Assembly: GCA_963576565.1 (NCBI GenBank) | Contig: OY755038.1 | Location: 175,512,907 to 175,576,906, forward strand | Direction: 5' to 3' | Source of the DNA: Aspidapion aeneum | Lineage: Eukaryota > Arthropoda > Insecta > Coleoptera > Brentidae | Length of the DNA: 64,000 nt | In this document: positions 25,501-37,439 of the stretch, piece by piece | Layout: the number at the start of each line of letters is the position of its first letter | Numbering within the stretch: position 1 is the first letter of the stretch | Program-made: the position numbers and the translations under genes | The notes under the pieces: model-generated | The model's database searches: none | Seen by the model: only the letters and a program-made list of their open reading frames with translations | Told to the model about the DNA's origin: nothing

Positions 25501-25743
25501 CGTCGTATCAAGTGAAAAACCAAACCTCTCGATGATTGACCAACCATGATTCCCTAAAAAGGTACGTGAAGCCCCGGAATCCAACAAACCTAATAACTTA
25601 TTTCCGAGCACATCCACTTCTAAATAAGGTCTCTCATCTTTACGAGCATGACTTATCACATAATCTAAGACGTTCGTTAGCCTATCGGTCGATGCTTGTT
25701 CAGGCTGACTCGAAGGTCGACCGCCTACGAGCGCCTGGGTCCG
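22593..25743 (-). pseudogene. Gypsy pol, disabled by two stops and a frameshift
   Basis: The frame opens in the gag overlap (-1 relative to gag). It encodes, in order, an aspartic protease (LLDSGAS near 25580), reverse transcriptase with YLDD (near 24665), RNase H (first Asp in QTDALGYG near 24222), and integrase with an HHCC finger (23630-23520). The integrase catalytic Asp, Asp and Glu lie in ISTD, LCDNGPQ and PTERTNR. Lesions: an in-frame TAG at 24565-24567, a frameshift from a tandem copy of TCACTAAAAG near 24267-24286, and an in-frame TAA at 23430-23432. Outside these the frame is well kept, so inactivation is recent. The protein would act in reverse transcription and integration of the element. 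Confidence 0.92.
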
Positions 25744-27521
25744 TTTCCCTGACGATTACAATTACGACATTCTCTTACTGTAACCCCTGCCTGTCCACAC
25801 GAATAACACTGCTTACCTCTAGATAATGCGCACCCGATTGCCATGTGTCCTGTTTGGTTGCATCTATAACAAACAACGTCCCTATTCGCCCTACCAGGTC
25901 TAGCACCTTGTGGTGGTTGTCCATCTCTGTCATTTACACTAGACTGACCACTAGCTGGTTGCTGTCTATCTCTATCAGCCCTAGCAGCGGAACTGCTTGC
26001 TGGCTGCTGCCTATCTCTGTTAAATCTATTATCAGGAATATTCAAATTCTGTTGATTTGATGTCCCGGCACCTGATATCTGAATTGCATCAACCCCTGTT
26101 GAAAAATCGTCACTGTCGCTCTCTACGTCAACGTAGGCCAAGTCAGGTTCAATAGATTGGTTTTTCCTAGGTGTAAAATTCTCCTCTTCTAAACCATATC
26201 TCTGGTCTATTCTACGACACAGATCCTTTAAATGTGATAGGCTATTGACCTCAGTAGCAATTAACCCATTTTTATAGATGTCCGCTATATTTCTGAAGAC
26301 GATAGCTAATTTTGCCTCTTCAGAAACAGGGCAGCCAAGTCTTTGGAAATACGTGTTCATGACAGCAATATAGGTCCCTATAGACTCTCCAGGGCCTTGT
26401 TTACGTTTTTGGATCTCCTTCAATAGCTTCTCGCCATATGAAGAAGGAAGATACTCTGCCATGAACCTCTGTTCCAGCTGTTCCCATGTATGAACTTCTC
26501 TACGAATATCTTTATAAAAAGTATAGGCTGACTTTTCAAAAAGATCAATGCCTGAGTTCAGTAGAACCTTTTTGCTGACTCCTCTAGCCTGACTCAACTC
26601 GTCCACTCTCTCGAAAAATGCGGTGATGGAGATTGTACCCCTCTCGCCTGTAAATTTTAAGTTCCACTTATGCGGAGGTACAGGTGCAACATGATATGAA
26701 GTACCAGGATCACTTGACATTGGTACTGGCGACGAACATGAAAATGGTCGTGACTGAGCAATTGGTGCTATGCTACTTTGGAGGGCAGCTAAACTCAAAG
26801 GAGCGGTAGACGGTTGTTGATAATGAAAAGCTGGTGCACCGTCATCCTGAATTAGCATTGGGGGTGGTGCTTGTACTGATGTTTGAGTTGGGTTCGTTAG
26901 CACTAGCATTTGCAATGGAGCAATGACCGACGGTTGGTTTGTGGGCTGTTGAGCTGTTCTTTGTGTGCTCGAGTGCTGTGGTTGCGGGAGTTGAGACTGG
27001 CTGGGAATGTTGCCACCATTTGTCGAGTGATCTGAGCTTCGACTCGTTGATTGGGTTTCAGATGCTTCATCATCATCTGAGGTCACGCCAACTCTTAATA
27101 AATCTGTTGCTTGGCTCTGCAACCTCCCAATCAAACTCAAGGTTTCCGCAACCAGTATGCCTTTCGTTTGACTTTCTTCAAAGTTGGACGGATTCATGTT
27201 GTTAATCCTGGCTAACACGTGTTCCAACCTTACAGCGATTTTTCTAAACTCTCCCCCCTTGCTCGTACCAGAGAACTTCTCTACCAGCGGTACTAGACTA
27301 TCAAGCTTCTTCATGCAGCTAAAAGCATCTTGGCCAAACGTAAAGGGATACGGAGGGTATCTCATACTTGCATCAGTCTTTTCTCTTTGCTTAATCAGCA
27401 TGAGCTGTTGCTTCATTTCTTCCACCGATCCAATGGCTATGCCTCTCCATGTTAATTCGTAGATTAACTCGTCCTTGACTAAGTACCTTATGTCCGACAA
27501 CCGACTCAAAGAAATAGCCAT
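25725..27521 (-). CDS. gag: Gypsy Gag protein (598 aa)
   Basis: This is an intact frame from an ATG in good context (GCACCATGG). The middle (about residues 290-450) has the look of a retrotransposon Gag capsid-like domain, with WNLKFTG, AFFERVDEL and YLPSSYGEKLLKEI. Before it is a long Gln/Pro/Ser-rich linker. The C-terminus has a perfect CCHC knuckle (CYRCNQTGHMAIGC) and a second (CYSCGQAGVTVREC) in which the His position is Val. Gag would assemble the cytoplasmic particle and bind genomic RNA. The frame ends at the slippery overlap with pol. It remains open although pol is broken, so in principle this copy could still supply Gag. Confidence 0.92.
   Translation of the reverse strand: MAISLSRLSDIRYLVKDELIYELTWRGIAIGSVEEMKQQLMLIKQREKTDASMRYPPYPFTFGQDAFSCMKKLDSLVPLVEKFSGTSKGGEFRKIAVRLEHVLARINNMNPSNFEESQTKGILVAETLSLIGRLQSQATDLLRVGVTSDDDEASETQSTSRSSDHSTNGGNIPSQSQLPQPQHSSTQRTAQQPTNQPSVIAPLQMLVLTNPTQTSVQAPPPMLIQDDGAPAFHYQQPSTAPLSLAALQSSIAPIAQSRPFSCSSPVPMSSDPGTSYHVAPVPPHKWNLKFTGERGTISITAFFERVDELSQARGVSKKVLLNSGIDLFEKSAYTFYKDIRREVHTWEQLEQRFMAEYLPSSYGEKLLKEIQKRKQGPGESIGTYIAVMNTYFQRLGCPVSEEAKLAIVFRNIADIYKNGLIATEVNSLSHLKDLCRRIDQRYGLEEENFTPRKNQSIEPDLAYVDVESDSDDFSTGVDAIQISGAGTSNQQNLNIPDNRFNRDRQQPASSSAARADRDRQQPASGQSSVNDRDGQPPQGARPGRANRDVVCYRCNQTGHMAIGCALSRGKQCYSCGQAGVTVRECRNCNRQGNGPRRS
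25743..25749 (-). promoter_or_regulatory. -1 ribosomal frameshift heptamer GGGAAAC
   Basis: On the minus strand the last gag codons read CAG GGA AAC, giving the canonical slippery form G-GGA-AAC with the correct zero-frame phase. Slipping back one base leads straight into the open pol frame, while gag stops six codons downstream at 25725-25727. A possible stem follows (CTCG pairing with CGAG across the gag stop). Confidence 0.75.
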
Positions 27522-30500
27522 GGTGCCTTTTATATTAAAATTTTAAACTTTAAAACTCTTAATTATACCTCCCAATTATAAAAACTAAACCACGCAATAA
27601 CAAACACAAAGTTCACTTTAAATTCACCAGTGAAAATCACTATAAATTTTCTCACAAATGTAGAAAATATGAAACTTAAATACGGGCAGACGCGAACAAA
27701 ACCGAAAAACACCGGAGCAGTAAGAAAATAAAATTTATTTGCATTTAAAAATGTAATCATAATCTATGTTAAGTATTTGTACAACCAACTATGACGTCCA
27801 ACCCTGCAGAGAGAAATAACTACTTAAATCCTAAATTAGAACTAACAAGTAGCCATAACAAAAGTTAAAAAAAAATAAAAGAGAGACAAGAGCTTTGGCA
27901 GTGTTTAGGTCTTATGTTCCACTCCTGCGTGAGTAAAACCAAAAAAAAAATAATTGCGCTTATCCTAGCTGAACTGGATTAAAATTAAAGTTAAGTGATG
28001 TTTGTTTACCTCAGCAACCGAATAGGTAAATTTATCCCTAAATGGAACTTACAACAGACTACCTATAACAAAAAATCCCAAAGCTGTTGCACACAGTTAA
28101 TGCTAGGGTATACTCCTGCTATTGCAGAACGGCTCCACTAATAAACTCCTCAAAAAAACCCAAATCGCCGTATACAATGATTTTTCTAAAAAGAAAAAAT
28201 CAAAACCCACTTTAACCTGCTTACCTACTCTAAGTTTACACGAAACATGCATTGCTTAAGGTCACATCATCCCTTAATATATAAGTGAACGCAATAAACG
28301 TCGGAACAGATGTTCATGTTATAGAAATCGTAAAATATGCTCAATTAAAAAAAAATCCGCTCGCTGAAATTGCGTCGAATTAGACTAGTAAGGATGTTGT
28401 GTGTAATTAAACAAAATTTAAAAAAAATTACCGATGTTATTAAAAAATTTACAGAAATAACGTCTTGGTAGGACTGCAACTCTCTAATCTTCATTAAAAT
28501 GAAATTCCCAAAATTTTAACTAAATTGATGCATCAACCATGGTCATGGTCCAAAAGACCCTAGGATCGTACCGAAAGGTGTCCAAAAAATTTTTTAAAAA
28601 TTTTTGGTGGCGACCACAGTAGCCCAATAATAAAAAAAAAATAAATAGTGACTCACTAAAATTTCCAAAAATTACTCCACTCTGATAGGTGGTTTGGAGT
28701 AGGGAGAAGAAAAAAAATTAAAACAAATGATGATAGGTTGTTAAAACGTGAGGGTTCGAAATAAAATTATATTTTAATTCAGGAAAAAAATATATTTAAA
28801 TAAACTGGTAAAATCATTGTAGGGCAAGGTACTACTATGCACCAAAAAAAACATTTTTGCAACAAGAAAATCAAGTCTCCTTCCTTAAAAAAAATATTTA
28901 AAAAAAATATTTAAAAAATATTTTCAAAAAAATTAAAAATGTTTAAGTGGGGTTGCAGCTCCTATTAGTGAACCTTAAAAAAAATTTAATAAAATCAACA
29001 CCAGAAAAATCTTATTCGAGTTGTCATGCAACAGTTTTTGTTCTTTTCCTTTAAAAAAACAGTTCTCAATTCCCTTTCCTCTCCCAAACTGTGTGAATGT
29101 AAAAAGTGAATGAGCTAAAAAAATTAATTTATTATCCGGAAGAAAAAAATTTGTTGGAAATTAAATTTACTTAAAAATCATAAGGTATAAAAAATCGTAA
29201 TTGCAAAAAACAATCAGTTTAGGAAAAGAAAAAAAAAATATTTATGTTCCAAAAAAACAACCGATGTTAGTGTATTGGTTTAAAATTATTACTTAAGGAA
29301 ATAAACAACGTTAGTACTTATTTACTGTTCCACTATAATGTGAAGAACCTTTGCACTCAACTCCGTAAAGAATTATCTTGTGTGCACTTCCAAAAAAACA
29401 AATATGAAAACAATTTCAAGGTTCACCTATAAGAACGTTGTAAAACTAAATCTGCCTACTCAAGTGTTTTTACACACAACATCTAATCAAAAAAAAATTT
29501 ACTGCTTAATGCATTCTCAGATCCCTATTTCTGTTGGGCCCCCTCCACAACCATTATTCAAAGCAAAATTACCAAATGTACAAGGGCTAATGAGATCCTA
29601 TCACTTACAAATGACATTTTGAAATGAAACAGTTAAGAATAATCCTGCGAAAAAACCCAGAAAACATAAATCAAGAAGCCAAAACTATTACATTAATTTT
29701 AAAAGAGCATAATAAAACTCCCGGCCCCAATTAAACTTTTGTTATCTCAACAAAACTCGGCCTAAACCCAAAAAAATCTTTTTATTAGACATTTCCCCTA
29801 TTTCCTAAGTATAATGTCAATAAACCCAAAAACTTGTGATTTCCATTCCAATCCCATCTGTACCCTATATATTTTTAAACGATTAAACACCCACAAGCGA
29901 AACAACATCTTATTTCAAAGAAAGGGTGAAGATATTTTGAAGCACCCTGTGAAAATAGGACACTATTATGGAAAATTGTTCAGATCAGTGTTCTTACTAC
30001 TTTTTAACCTAAATATATCTAGTTCCCTCATGTGCATGTTACTATTTTAATTCCTATCATAACTAAACAGATCACAAAAATTGTCTTTCTCCGCAAATCT
30101 GCAAGGTCCTGGAAGATGTGAGATTCAGCCTGTAGGCCAAATTTGGATGTATTTTAATTTAGCGAAAACCGAAGTTGCGAAATCCTAAAAAGATTAGCAG
30201 GAAGTCCTCGTTCCTCGATTTCTACACTCCGAACCAAACATTTCTTCCATTTCCACCCAGCTCGCGGGAGGAAAACCCCTAATTATTGCAATACAAAAGG
30301 TACTACGATCATATTATGCATTGCCAAAAAAATATATATATGCCCTCATCATTGTTTAGTCGCCTAAAGGAAAACCTATTGTTTTTAACTTTATTCTTAG
30401 GTTGAAATCATTTTTTAAAAATCAATCATCTTAAATTTATTGTTTAACCTGAACACTTTCCCATTTATTCCACAAAAGTGTATTGTAATTTAAAAATTTG

Positions 30501-32812
30501 CTTCATTATTTGAGGTCACCAGTATGAAATTATTTTAAAATTAAAAAAAAAAAATGAAATAAAAAAAAATTATTTCCCAATTGTCCACAACTTCCAAGTT
30601 TTCATCCCTAAATACCTAGGTACTTTCTCAGGCTAACGCCATCCATCGTTATCCAACATAACGCTTTAATTTCAGAAGCAACAAAACGAAGATTAAGTGA
30701 AAAAGCTAAGCAAGTAAGTTGGAAGTTGCTTTACAATGGGCGCAGATGACAGGCCCCCTTAAGTACACGCCACTGTCCTGAAATGCAAACTATTAAAAAA
30801 ACTGAAGACTAGCATATCTGCCGTCAAACAACATTTGGCATGAAATTAAAATAATTTCGTATCATACCAGTATCCTCCAAAAACAAAACGTTTTTTACTA
30901 TAAGACCCAACCAATAAATCTTGTTATTTAAAATTTCGGAAGTAAAAAGATTTATTTATTCCTGCCTGATCAACTAAGACAAAAAAAGTTCACCTTTTGT
31001 AACTCAAGAAATTCCTGTTTGGTCCCCCAAAAAAAATATAACCTGTCTGGTTACCTTTTAAAACTACGACCACTATACAAACCGTTTTGACCAAAACAAG
31101 AATTCGAGAAGTAATGTTTACAGAAAGAAATAATCTTTCTAAGAAAAATTAAATTATTTGAAAAAAAAGTAAGATTTTGAAATATTATTACCAATTACCA
31201 CCGCCTAGCATTTATATTTAGTTGAAAGTCTCTCTTAAATTCACTGACCAGTTTCACGGCCTCACAATGACATTACTAAAAAAAAATTACTGAACTTTAG
31301 AAGTGAACTAAAAAAAAATCAAAAAAAACTTATATCTATCTGTCTCAGTTAAACATTTCTTTTGTGGTATTATATCTAGTTGGGCTTCAAATTCATTTTC
31401 TCTGTATTCAATCTGGAGCAGGCAAAACTTCTTAAGGCTCAAACATAAATGTTTGCTCTCCATTGGCCATGACCAAGCTATGACCTGAACGCAGAAAAAA
31501 ATTACAGAAAAAAAATAATTGTTAACCAGAAAAACTTTAATTGATAGAAATACTCGTAGGTCATTTTTAAAAAAAATGCACTCCAAAGCCCAACGCTGTA
31601 TTTTCTACCAAAAAAAATTTGACCAGTCACAAAAACACAACTAGACAACTAAACTGGCAACCAAAGACCTAAACAAACTGCTCCAAAAAATACCCCCAGA
31701 AAAAAATGCCAACTGGACCTCTTGGCGTTGATCTTCAGCCAATATGTTGCTCTAGGAGTTTTAGCCTTGTGTTCCCTAAACTTCCGAGCTAACTATAAGT
31801 AGTAGTACCCTCCTCTGACCCGATGTAACTGAGTGACGTAAGATCTTAATTGTCATCCAACAGTTACCACCAAAAAAACAAGAAAGAAAATGGCAAAGCA
31901 AAATAAACTCATTTTCCTTTTCTTTTATTACTAATTAATACTTTCAACTAAACAAATCTACTAGCTGTTAAGCTATATTTACTTTAAAACAACCCAGCCA
32001 AGAAAAATTTGTGTGAAACCCTGTAAAAATATTCCAATTTCCAAGTAGTGATATCCCACAAAAAATTACAATCACCAAAAAAAAGCTTGTTGACCTAAAT
32101 AAATTGACTGCACTAAAAAATAATCTGTGAAACAATTTCTATCTTATCACAAGCAGGAAATAATAACATATTAGTAGTAGGCAACCTGCAAAAAAAATTG
32201 ATAGAAAAAAACCACACCACCTATGTCATGTATTTAAAACATAAAAAGAACATGTCTGGAGGTCCATCCACCTATAAATCAACAAAAAAAAATTGAAGTA
32301 AATTTACATTGTTGTATTTATTTTTCTTTAAAAAAAATTAAAACATGTTTTTCCTACAAAAAAACTTTAAAGAATTAAGAACATGATTTGGACGCTGCTG
32401 AATAAAAACTCCCATGTTTTTTTTATCCACTTATTCTTCCTTAATACATAAAAATTAATATTTTATTTTCCAAGAAAAAACTTGTGAAGATAAGTTAATA
32501 AAAACTATGAGGATCAACAGAGCAACAACGAATTTCAAATCAACGTTCAAATATTACTAAAAAATATATAAAAAGTGTTATCAAAACCAACAATGATGGA
32601 AAATCTCATTTTTTTTTAATAAAAAAAAATGATTGAGTATCAAAACCACCGACAGCCACTGAAAGCCTTTAACCTGGCTTTGGCTGTACCACAAAAAAAA
32701 ATTTTTTTTTAAAATTCCAAAAAATTCAAAAAAATAAGTTTTTTCTTTTTTTTTCCAAATTAAAAAAAAGAACAAAAAAATTACATCAGATGTTAAAAAA
32801 ACTAGCCAAAAC
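27522..32812 (-). other. 5.3-kb non-coding leader of the Gypsy element
   Basis: This stretch lies between the primer-binding site and gag. It is very A-rich on the plus strand (T-rich in the transcript) and holds only short chance frames. A strong acceptor-like site in element orientation (TTTCTCTCTGCAG, next base 27803) lies about 280 bases before the gag start. I see no second mobile element inside it. No captured gene is recognisable. Confidence 0.7.
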
Positions 32813-32828
32813 ACACGTAGGGCGCCAA
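32813..32828 (-). promoter_or_regulatory. Primer-binding site of the Gypsy element
   Basis: Two bases after the 5' LTR the minus strand reads TGGCGCCCTACGTGTG. TGG at this place pairs with a tRNA 3' CCA end. The specific tRNA cannot be named without a search. Confidence 0.85.
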
Positions 32829-34220
32829 TTTGTGGCCTATTAAAATGCGTTGTGTGACATTCGTGGCAGCTTAAAGACATTGTCGCCATTTTGTGACACT
32901 ATAATTAGAATAAAAACAATTTGCCAACTTGTGACACAACAAAACCACTGAATAATTAAACAAATATCTGGAAGCAGAACTGTATTTTCCAGCTAGGTAA
33001 AACATTGATATGCCCGGTAACTTTTATACAGTGGAGAAGGGGGGGTTCAGAAATAAGAAAATTTTAAGTGCGCCACATTATTTAATACCAATGTTTTACA
33101 AAGGAGATCTTAAATAAAATACAGTTCAACTCAAACGTTGTAGCTAAACAATGAAATTCTACCTACTTCCGAGGCTTCCAGAGTATTTGTGTAATTAAAA
33201 AACCAAAAAAAATTGACTAATAAACGAGATAAAATTCTAAAAGATTTTTAACTGAATCAAAATGACAAAACTAGAAGCACTTTACAGGTAGATGGACTCC
33301 TTTAACAGGTCATAGTGTACCTACATCTGAGTCAGTAGTGTGAGACTCGGTTATATAAATGATTGTTAAAAAAAAATACACTTTCACAATCGTTCCATCA
33401 TAGGGGAGATCTGGACCAAATATCTGCTGTCATCAGTCTACGTTTGGTAGAATGAGACAGACAGCAACCCAGTCCGAGATCCACCCCATGAGGTAAAAAT
33501 GTGTAAAGAAACGCTAAAACATGTAATCTCATCTCTCTTTTGTCTCCGCAAAGTTGGTCATTGGGTTGTACAAATAACGCAAAAATTTAGTTCATCTTGT
33601 GTATTTTAAGGGCTGAAGTTAAGATTAGAAACATGAAATATGCTAAAAAAAATTAAACAAGTTCGGGCCAAAATAGCAAGGCACTCCAAATTTCACAGGA
33701 GAAATTGTCTTAAATAAATGAAATGAAGGAAGACAAGTCAATATAGTAAATACGCCGCAAAATTGTTGTTATGACGTCATACCGTTACCTTGCGTTTACA
33801 AGCAATGTTAAAATTATATTGAAAAGTTATCTGGAAAGATAATGTCTAAATTATACTGAAAATTATATGAAAAGATTGTCCAAATTATATTGGAAAAAAG
33901 TTATATGAAATGGTTTTGTCTAAAGGCTTGCTCCTACCTTGGTCCTGCAATTATTTAATTGTGAGTTTGGTGTTTTATTAAACCTGGAAGTGGTGTTGTT
34001 CTCCTCCTGCTACTGCTGCTCCTGGTTTGCCCGCGTCTCCCCTCGTGCTCGCTTAGCACATGGTGCTAGGGCAGCACATGGTGGTCAAAAGGCTGTTGGC
34101 TTCTTGCCTTAGCGTAAAAACCCTGTGGAAAATGAAATGTTTCAGTTTCCTGGAGAACCCCATGTCGACTCAATAAAATACAGCAGATTGAAACAGATGA
34201 ACTAAAATAACCCTACGTAC

Positions 34221-34499
34221 CTTTCCCAGGGTTACAACTGGCTCGTCCGGCTTCCCACCAGCGTCCAGCACAGCTGTCGGTGGAATGGACAGGGCTGTAG
34301 ACAAAGGAGAAAAACAATATATAGTTTTTATCCAACACGTGGTTAAAAGAAAAATATAAAAACGCCAAAAATTCCCCACGTCTTTTGTCAAAAAAAAGAG
34401 TACATTTCACACGAAAAATAATTACAATTTGGGAGGCAAATATTATCTTGAAGAGTCCTCAAATAATAAAAAAATTAAAAAATTAAAATCGAACTTACC
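34221..34499 (-). promoter_or_regulatory. Candidate splice sites in the 5' LTR leader
   Basis: Reading the minus strand, GCATTG|GTAAGTTC (exon end 34499) is a near-consensus donor. TTTGTCTACAG (next base 34294) is a good acceptor, and GGGAAAG|GTACGTAG (exon end 34221) a second donor. This predicts a 204-nt intron and a 74-nt exon inside U5. All three sites are kept in the left LTR. The second donor could pair with the acceptor at 27803, removing about 6.4 kb including the primer-binding site. Confidence 0.45.
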
Positions 34500-34843
34500 A
34501 ATGCTCTTCCCCGTACAAATGGCGTAGGCCGACTTAAAATCCCCTCAAAAGGGTGCGAGCGTCACTCTAGATTACCCTAGACACGACGGACTCACTCCTC
34601 ACAGTCTCTGGGATATCTCCTACAATCGCTGTAGTGCCAATCCAAAAACAAAGGCGATCCCAGAGACCTGTTGCCGACCCAGCCAAAATTCGTTAGCAAA
34701 AGACCAGGCACGCCGTTGAGAACACAAAAAATGAAGTGGCCGGAAACCGTTTTGTAAATGACAGTAAAATGACACGACTGGAAGAAAAGACCCGCGGTTT
34801 TCAAACTAACCAATGAGGAAATACAGCAATAGTTCCATACCGG

Positions 34844-34849
34844 TATATA
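34844..34849 (-). promoter_or_regulatory. Putative TATA box of the Gypsy promoter
   Basis: TATATA in element orientation, within CTATATACCGG, is conserved in both LTR copies (also about 21416-21421). It is the best TATA candidate I saw. The start site is inferred about 30 bases further on and has not been observed. Confidence 0.5.
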
Positions 34850-36259
34850 GGGGCCAGCACCGACCAAGGGGACATTGAAATTAGGTAAAACGCACATTGA
34901 GGTGTTGTCGGATCTATTTCCACGGTTGAAATTTTTATAACAAGGACGTCGAGACACCCTCCATACATAGACCGAACATTTGCTTACCGGACCCTTGCCG
35001 ACATAACAAGTAGAAGGAAAATAACCAGACGGACTATAAGAAGCTCAGCATTGAAACCATCAACTGTAAAATCAATTACTGGAGAGCAGAACTTCAAACC
35101 CAGAAATATTCGAACACTCAATCAATTCCCATATGAGTAAAGCTATACTAAGTGTAGAATTTAGTTGTACTTTAGTTACAGTTTTAGTCAAAAGTTTCCT
35201 TCGCTCTTTATAAATGTTTTGTCTAATATTCATATGGTTTAACGCCATTTTTGTAAAACATTTCTACAGTAATAAAGTTGTTTCTGAACCTGCACCCAAA
35301 AATACACACTGAACTACTGCTTAAAGGCACAAGAGTGTTCAGATGTTAAGTTACACGATTTCGTTTATTCTTTTAGTCTTGGTTTTTATCCCTCGTTTAT
35401 CTCCCATTTACAAAAGTGCACAACTCGTATTTATTTTATCTTCTCCTCATCAAATTAATAAAGATATCAAAGGGGCGGGGCCTCGGTTGTTACTGGTCAA
35501 CCCAAATATGTTTTCGTACTATCAAAACTAGATAATCCGTGAAGGATATGAGGTTCGGATTGTCCCAATATCCTCGAAAATAAACGTAAGGGAATGAAAT
35601 GTTCATCTAAATGTTTCCTTCCTGTTACTGAAACCATTTGTGATGCGGCAACGCCGCCATTCCCCAGCATAACAGCTGTTTAACTTTATGAACGTCAAGT
35701 AAACGACGAAACTACAGAAATAAACAAAACAAACAAAAGTTTTAATGTGATTTTCCCGAAGCCTGTGATCTTAAATTCCAATTACGATGTCCGGATAATG
35801 CGATGTGCGTAGTGTCCACAGTAATTCGATGGAATGCCTCCTTTTAAGGTAACTTCCTAGACACTATATACCTCCAAACCTAGCTCTATAAAATACTATA
35901 TATTTGTGTACAGCAAGACGAGTCAAAGAGCCTTGATTATTTACCTAAATAAACAAATATGTAACGTTGTCTTAAACGTAAAAATGACACGTTACACCAC
36001 CTGGGCTCGGTCGGTCGGAAGACAAATACTTTGTGGTAGGACCAACAAGAGCCGCGGCTCTTCTCTGTCGGTAGGGTTAAAATTATACCAGGAAGATTTT
36101 ATATGAATTTGGATATGTTTTGAAGGGCAGAATCAAGCAAAATTTCATGAAATCTATAGAACCTCGTATTAGGAGGTTCGTCAATTGACTTTGCATCATC
36201 GAGGTAGTTTGCATAGAGCATACTGACACACAGGTTGGCGTGTAACCAAAAATAACAAA

Positions 36260-37270
36260 CAAATAGTTTTTTCTAAACAAAATTAACCGACAAATTTTTT
36301 TAAAAATTATTTTTAGTTCAATTTATTGCTCTTATTCTAATACACGACTATACCTAATTTCATCAAAAAAGTTTAAAAAATTGCAAACTTTTATGCTCTG
36401 TATCTCGACAGAGAAATAGTTTTGACCCATGCATTATAGAAACTTTTTTATCAGACATGATCTCCTCTATCACCTTTTGGCCTATGGCCCCTAACTTATG
36501 GGACACCCTGTATTTGTTCAATTGACTTTTCAATCACTATACTAATTTAGTTTTTTGAGTTTTATTACGAACACATTGCAACTTTTCTATCTCTTCATTT
36601 CTACCTTCCTAGCCCGCGCAGCGCTAGCTAAAGAAGGTATTGTTTTCAACAAAAACTAGCCTACTAAAACATACTAAAATTATAGCCATTCCACCGAGAC
36701 AAAAATTTCCTATAAGGCCTGTGTAAACGGGTGCGGTGTTTTTTATGGGATAACGCCAGTTTACCAGATTTTATTATTGAGCTGGAATGTTTGACACTTG
36801 GGTGTTATAACAAATACCCACGGAAATCCAAATTTTGTCCTTTCAGATCCTTAATTTCGCACCTTGAGCCGTCCTTTATTCTTGAGTGTTAATTATTATT
36901 AAATGAATTAACTATTTAATTACATTTTTCACGAATCCTTTCGGAACTCTGAGCTCTGAAGCAAACTTTTGTCATTTTCATTATACAAATTTATTTTACT
37001 ACATGGGTATTTATTTTTGTCGAGGCCTGCTTTGAACCCTTGTAAATGATTTTTTTTGGATAACAATTTGTTTATTATGGACTTACTTGTATTGTATTTC
37101 CTATCCATTCATTCCTTTTTCTATCTGTTAGCTTTACATGCGTCTTTCCATTGATTGGGCATTTGTTACTTATCCCAATCTTAGGTTTTAAAAATGTCTT
37201 CGTGAGCCTGGTTAATTAGTTTATGGGATATTCTGTCACCCTGTCTGACATTTCTTCTTATGCGGATTGG
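36260..37270 (-). repeat. Inverted copy of the 17.6-18.7 kb repeat
   Basis: The reverse complement matches about 17630-18700 with moderate divergence. It includes one terminus of the TA-flanked transposon (ending at 36510) and the LINE reverse-transcriptase relic. Minus-strand frames near 37265-37150 give NPIRIRRNVRQGD followed by stops. The pair forms arms of an old large palindrome into whose spacer the Gypsy element inserted. Confidence 0.8.
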
Positions 37271-37439
37271 ATTAATTCCTTCGTGTATTTTGATTGATGT
37301 AGTTGATTCACTATAAATATTGGCTATTAACCCTCAAATGCACCGTTTTTTTTTACTGTTAAGCGCAGTCGCAAGGAGATCTTTATCACGCTCGAGAAGC
37401 GGCCAGTGCGCGGAAATGTTGATGTGTGTTGGTTTTGAA

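Larger units (their letters stand above)
19417..35996 (-). mobile_element. Complete 16.6-kb Ty3/Gypsy LTR retrotransposon
   Basis: Two LTRs of about 3.1 kb bound a 10.3-kb interior carrying gag and pol on the minus strand. CCAC at 19413-19416 and 35997-36000 is a 4-bp target duplication. Internal order in transcription direction is 5' LTR (right), primer-binding site, 5.3-kb leader, gag, pol in the -1 frame (protease, reverse transcriptase, RNase H, integrase), polypurine tract, 3' LTR (left). There is no envelope-like gene. LTRs differ by roughly 30 substitutions plus several indels by eye (about 1%), so the insertion is not brand new, and pol is mutated. The LTR length and leader are well above what is usual for Gypsy elements. 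Confidence 0.93.
32831..35996 (-). repeat. Gypsy 5' LTR (3166 bp)
   Basis: It aligns over its full length with the left LTR and is a little longer because of small insertions, for example near 33545 and 35290. It holds the likely promoter of the element. If the TATA box at 34844 is used, U3 is about 1.2 kb and R plus U5 about 2 kb, which is unusual. Confidence 0.92.

Noticed and set aside
27563..32889. Short minus-strand frames in the Gypsy leader
   Set aside because: They are short, low-complexity frames from T-rich sequence, and none resembles an envelope or accessory protein.
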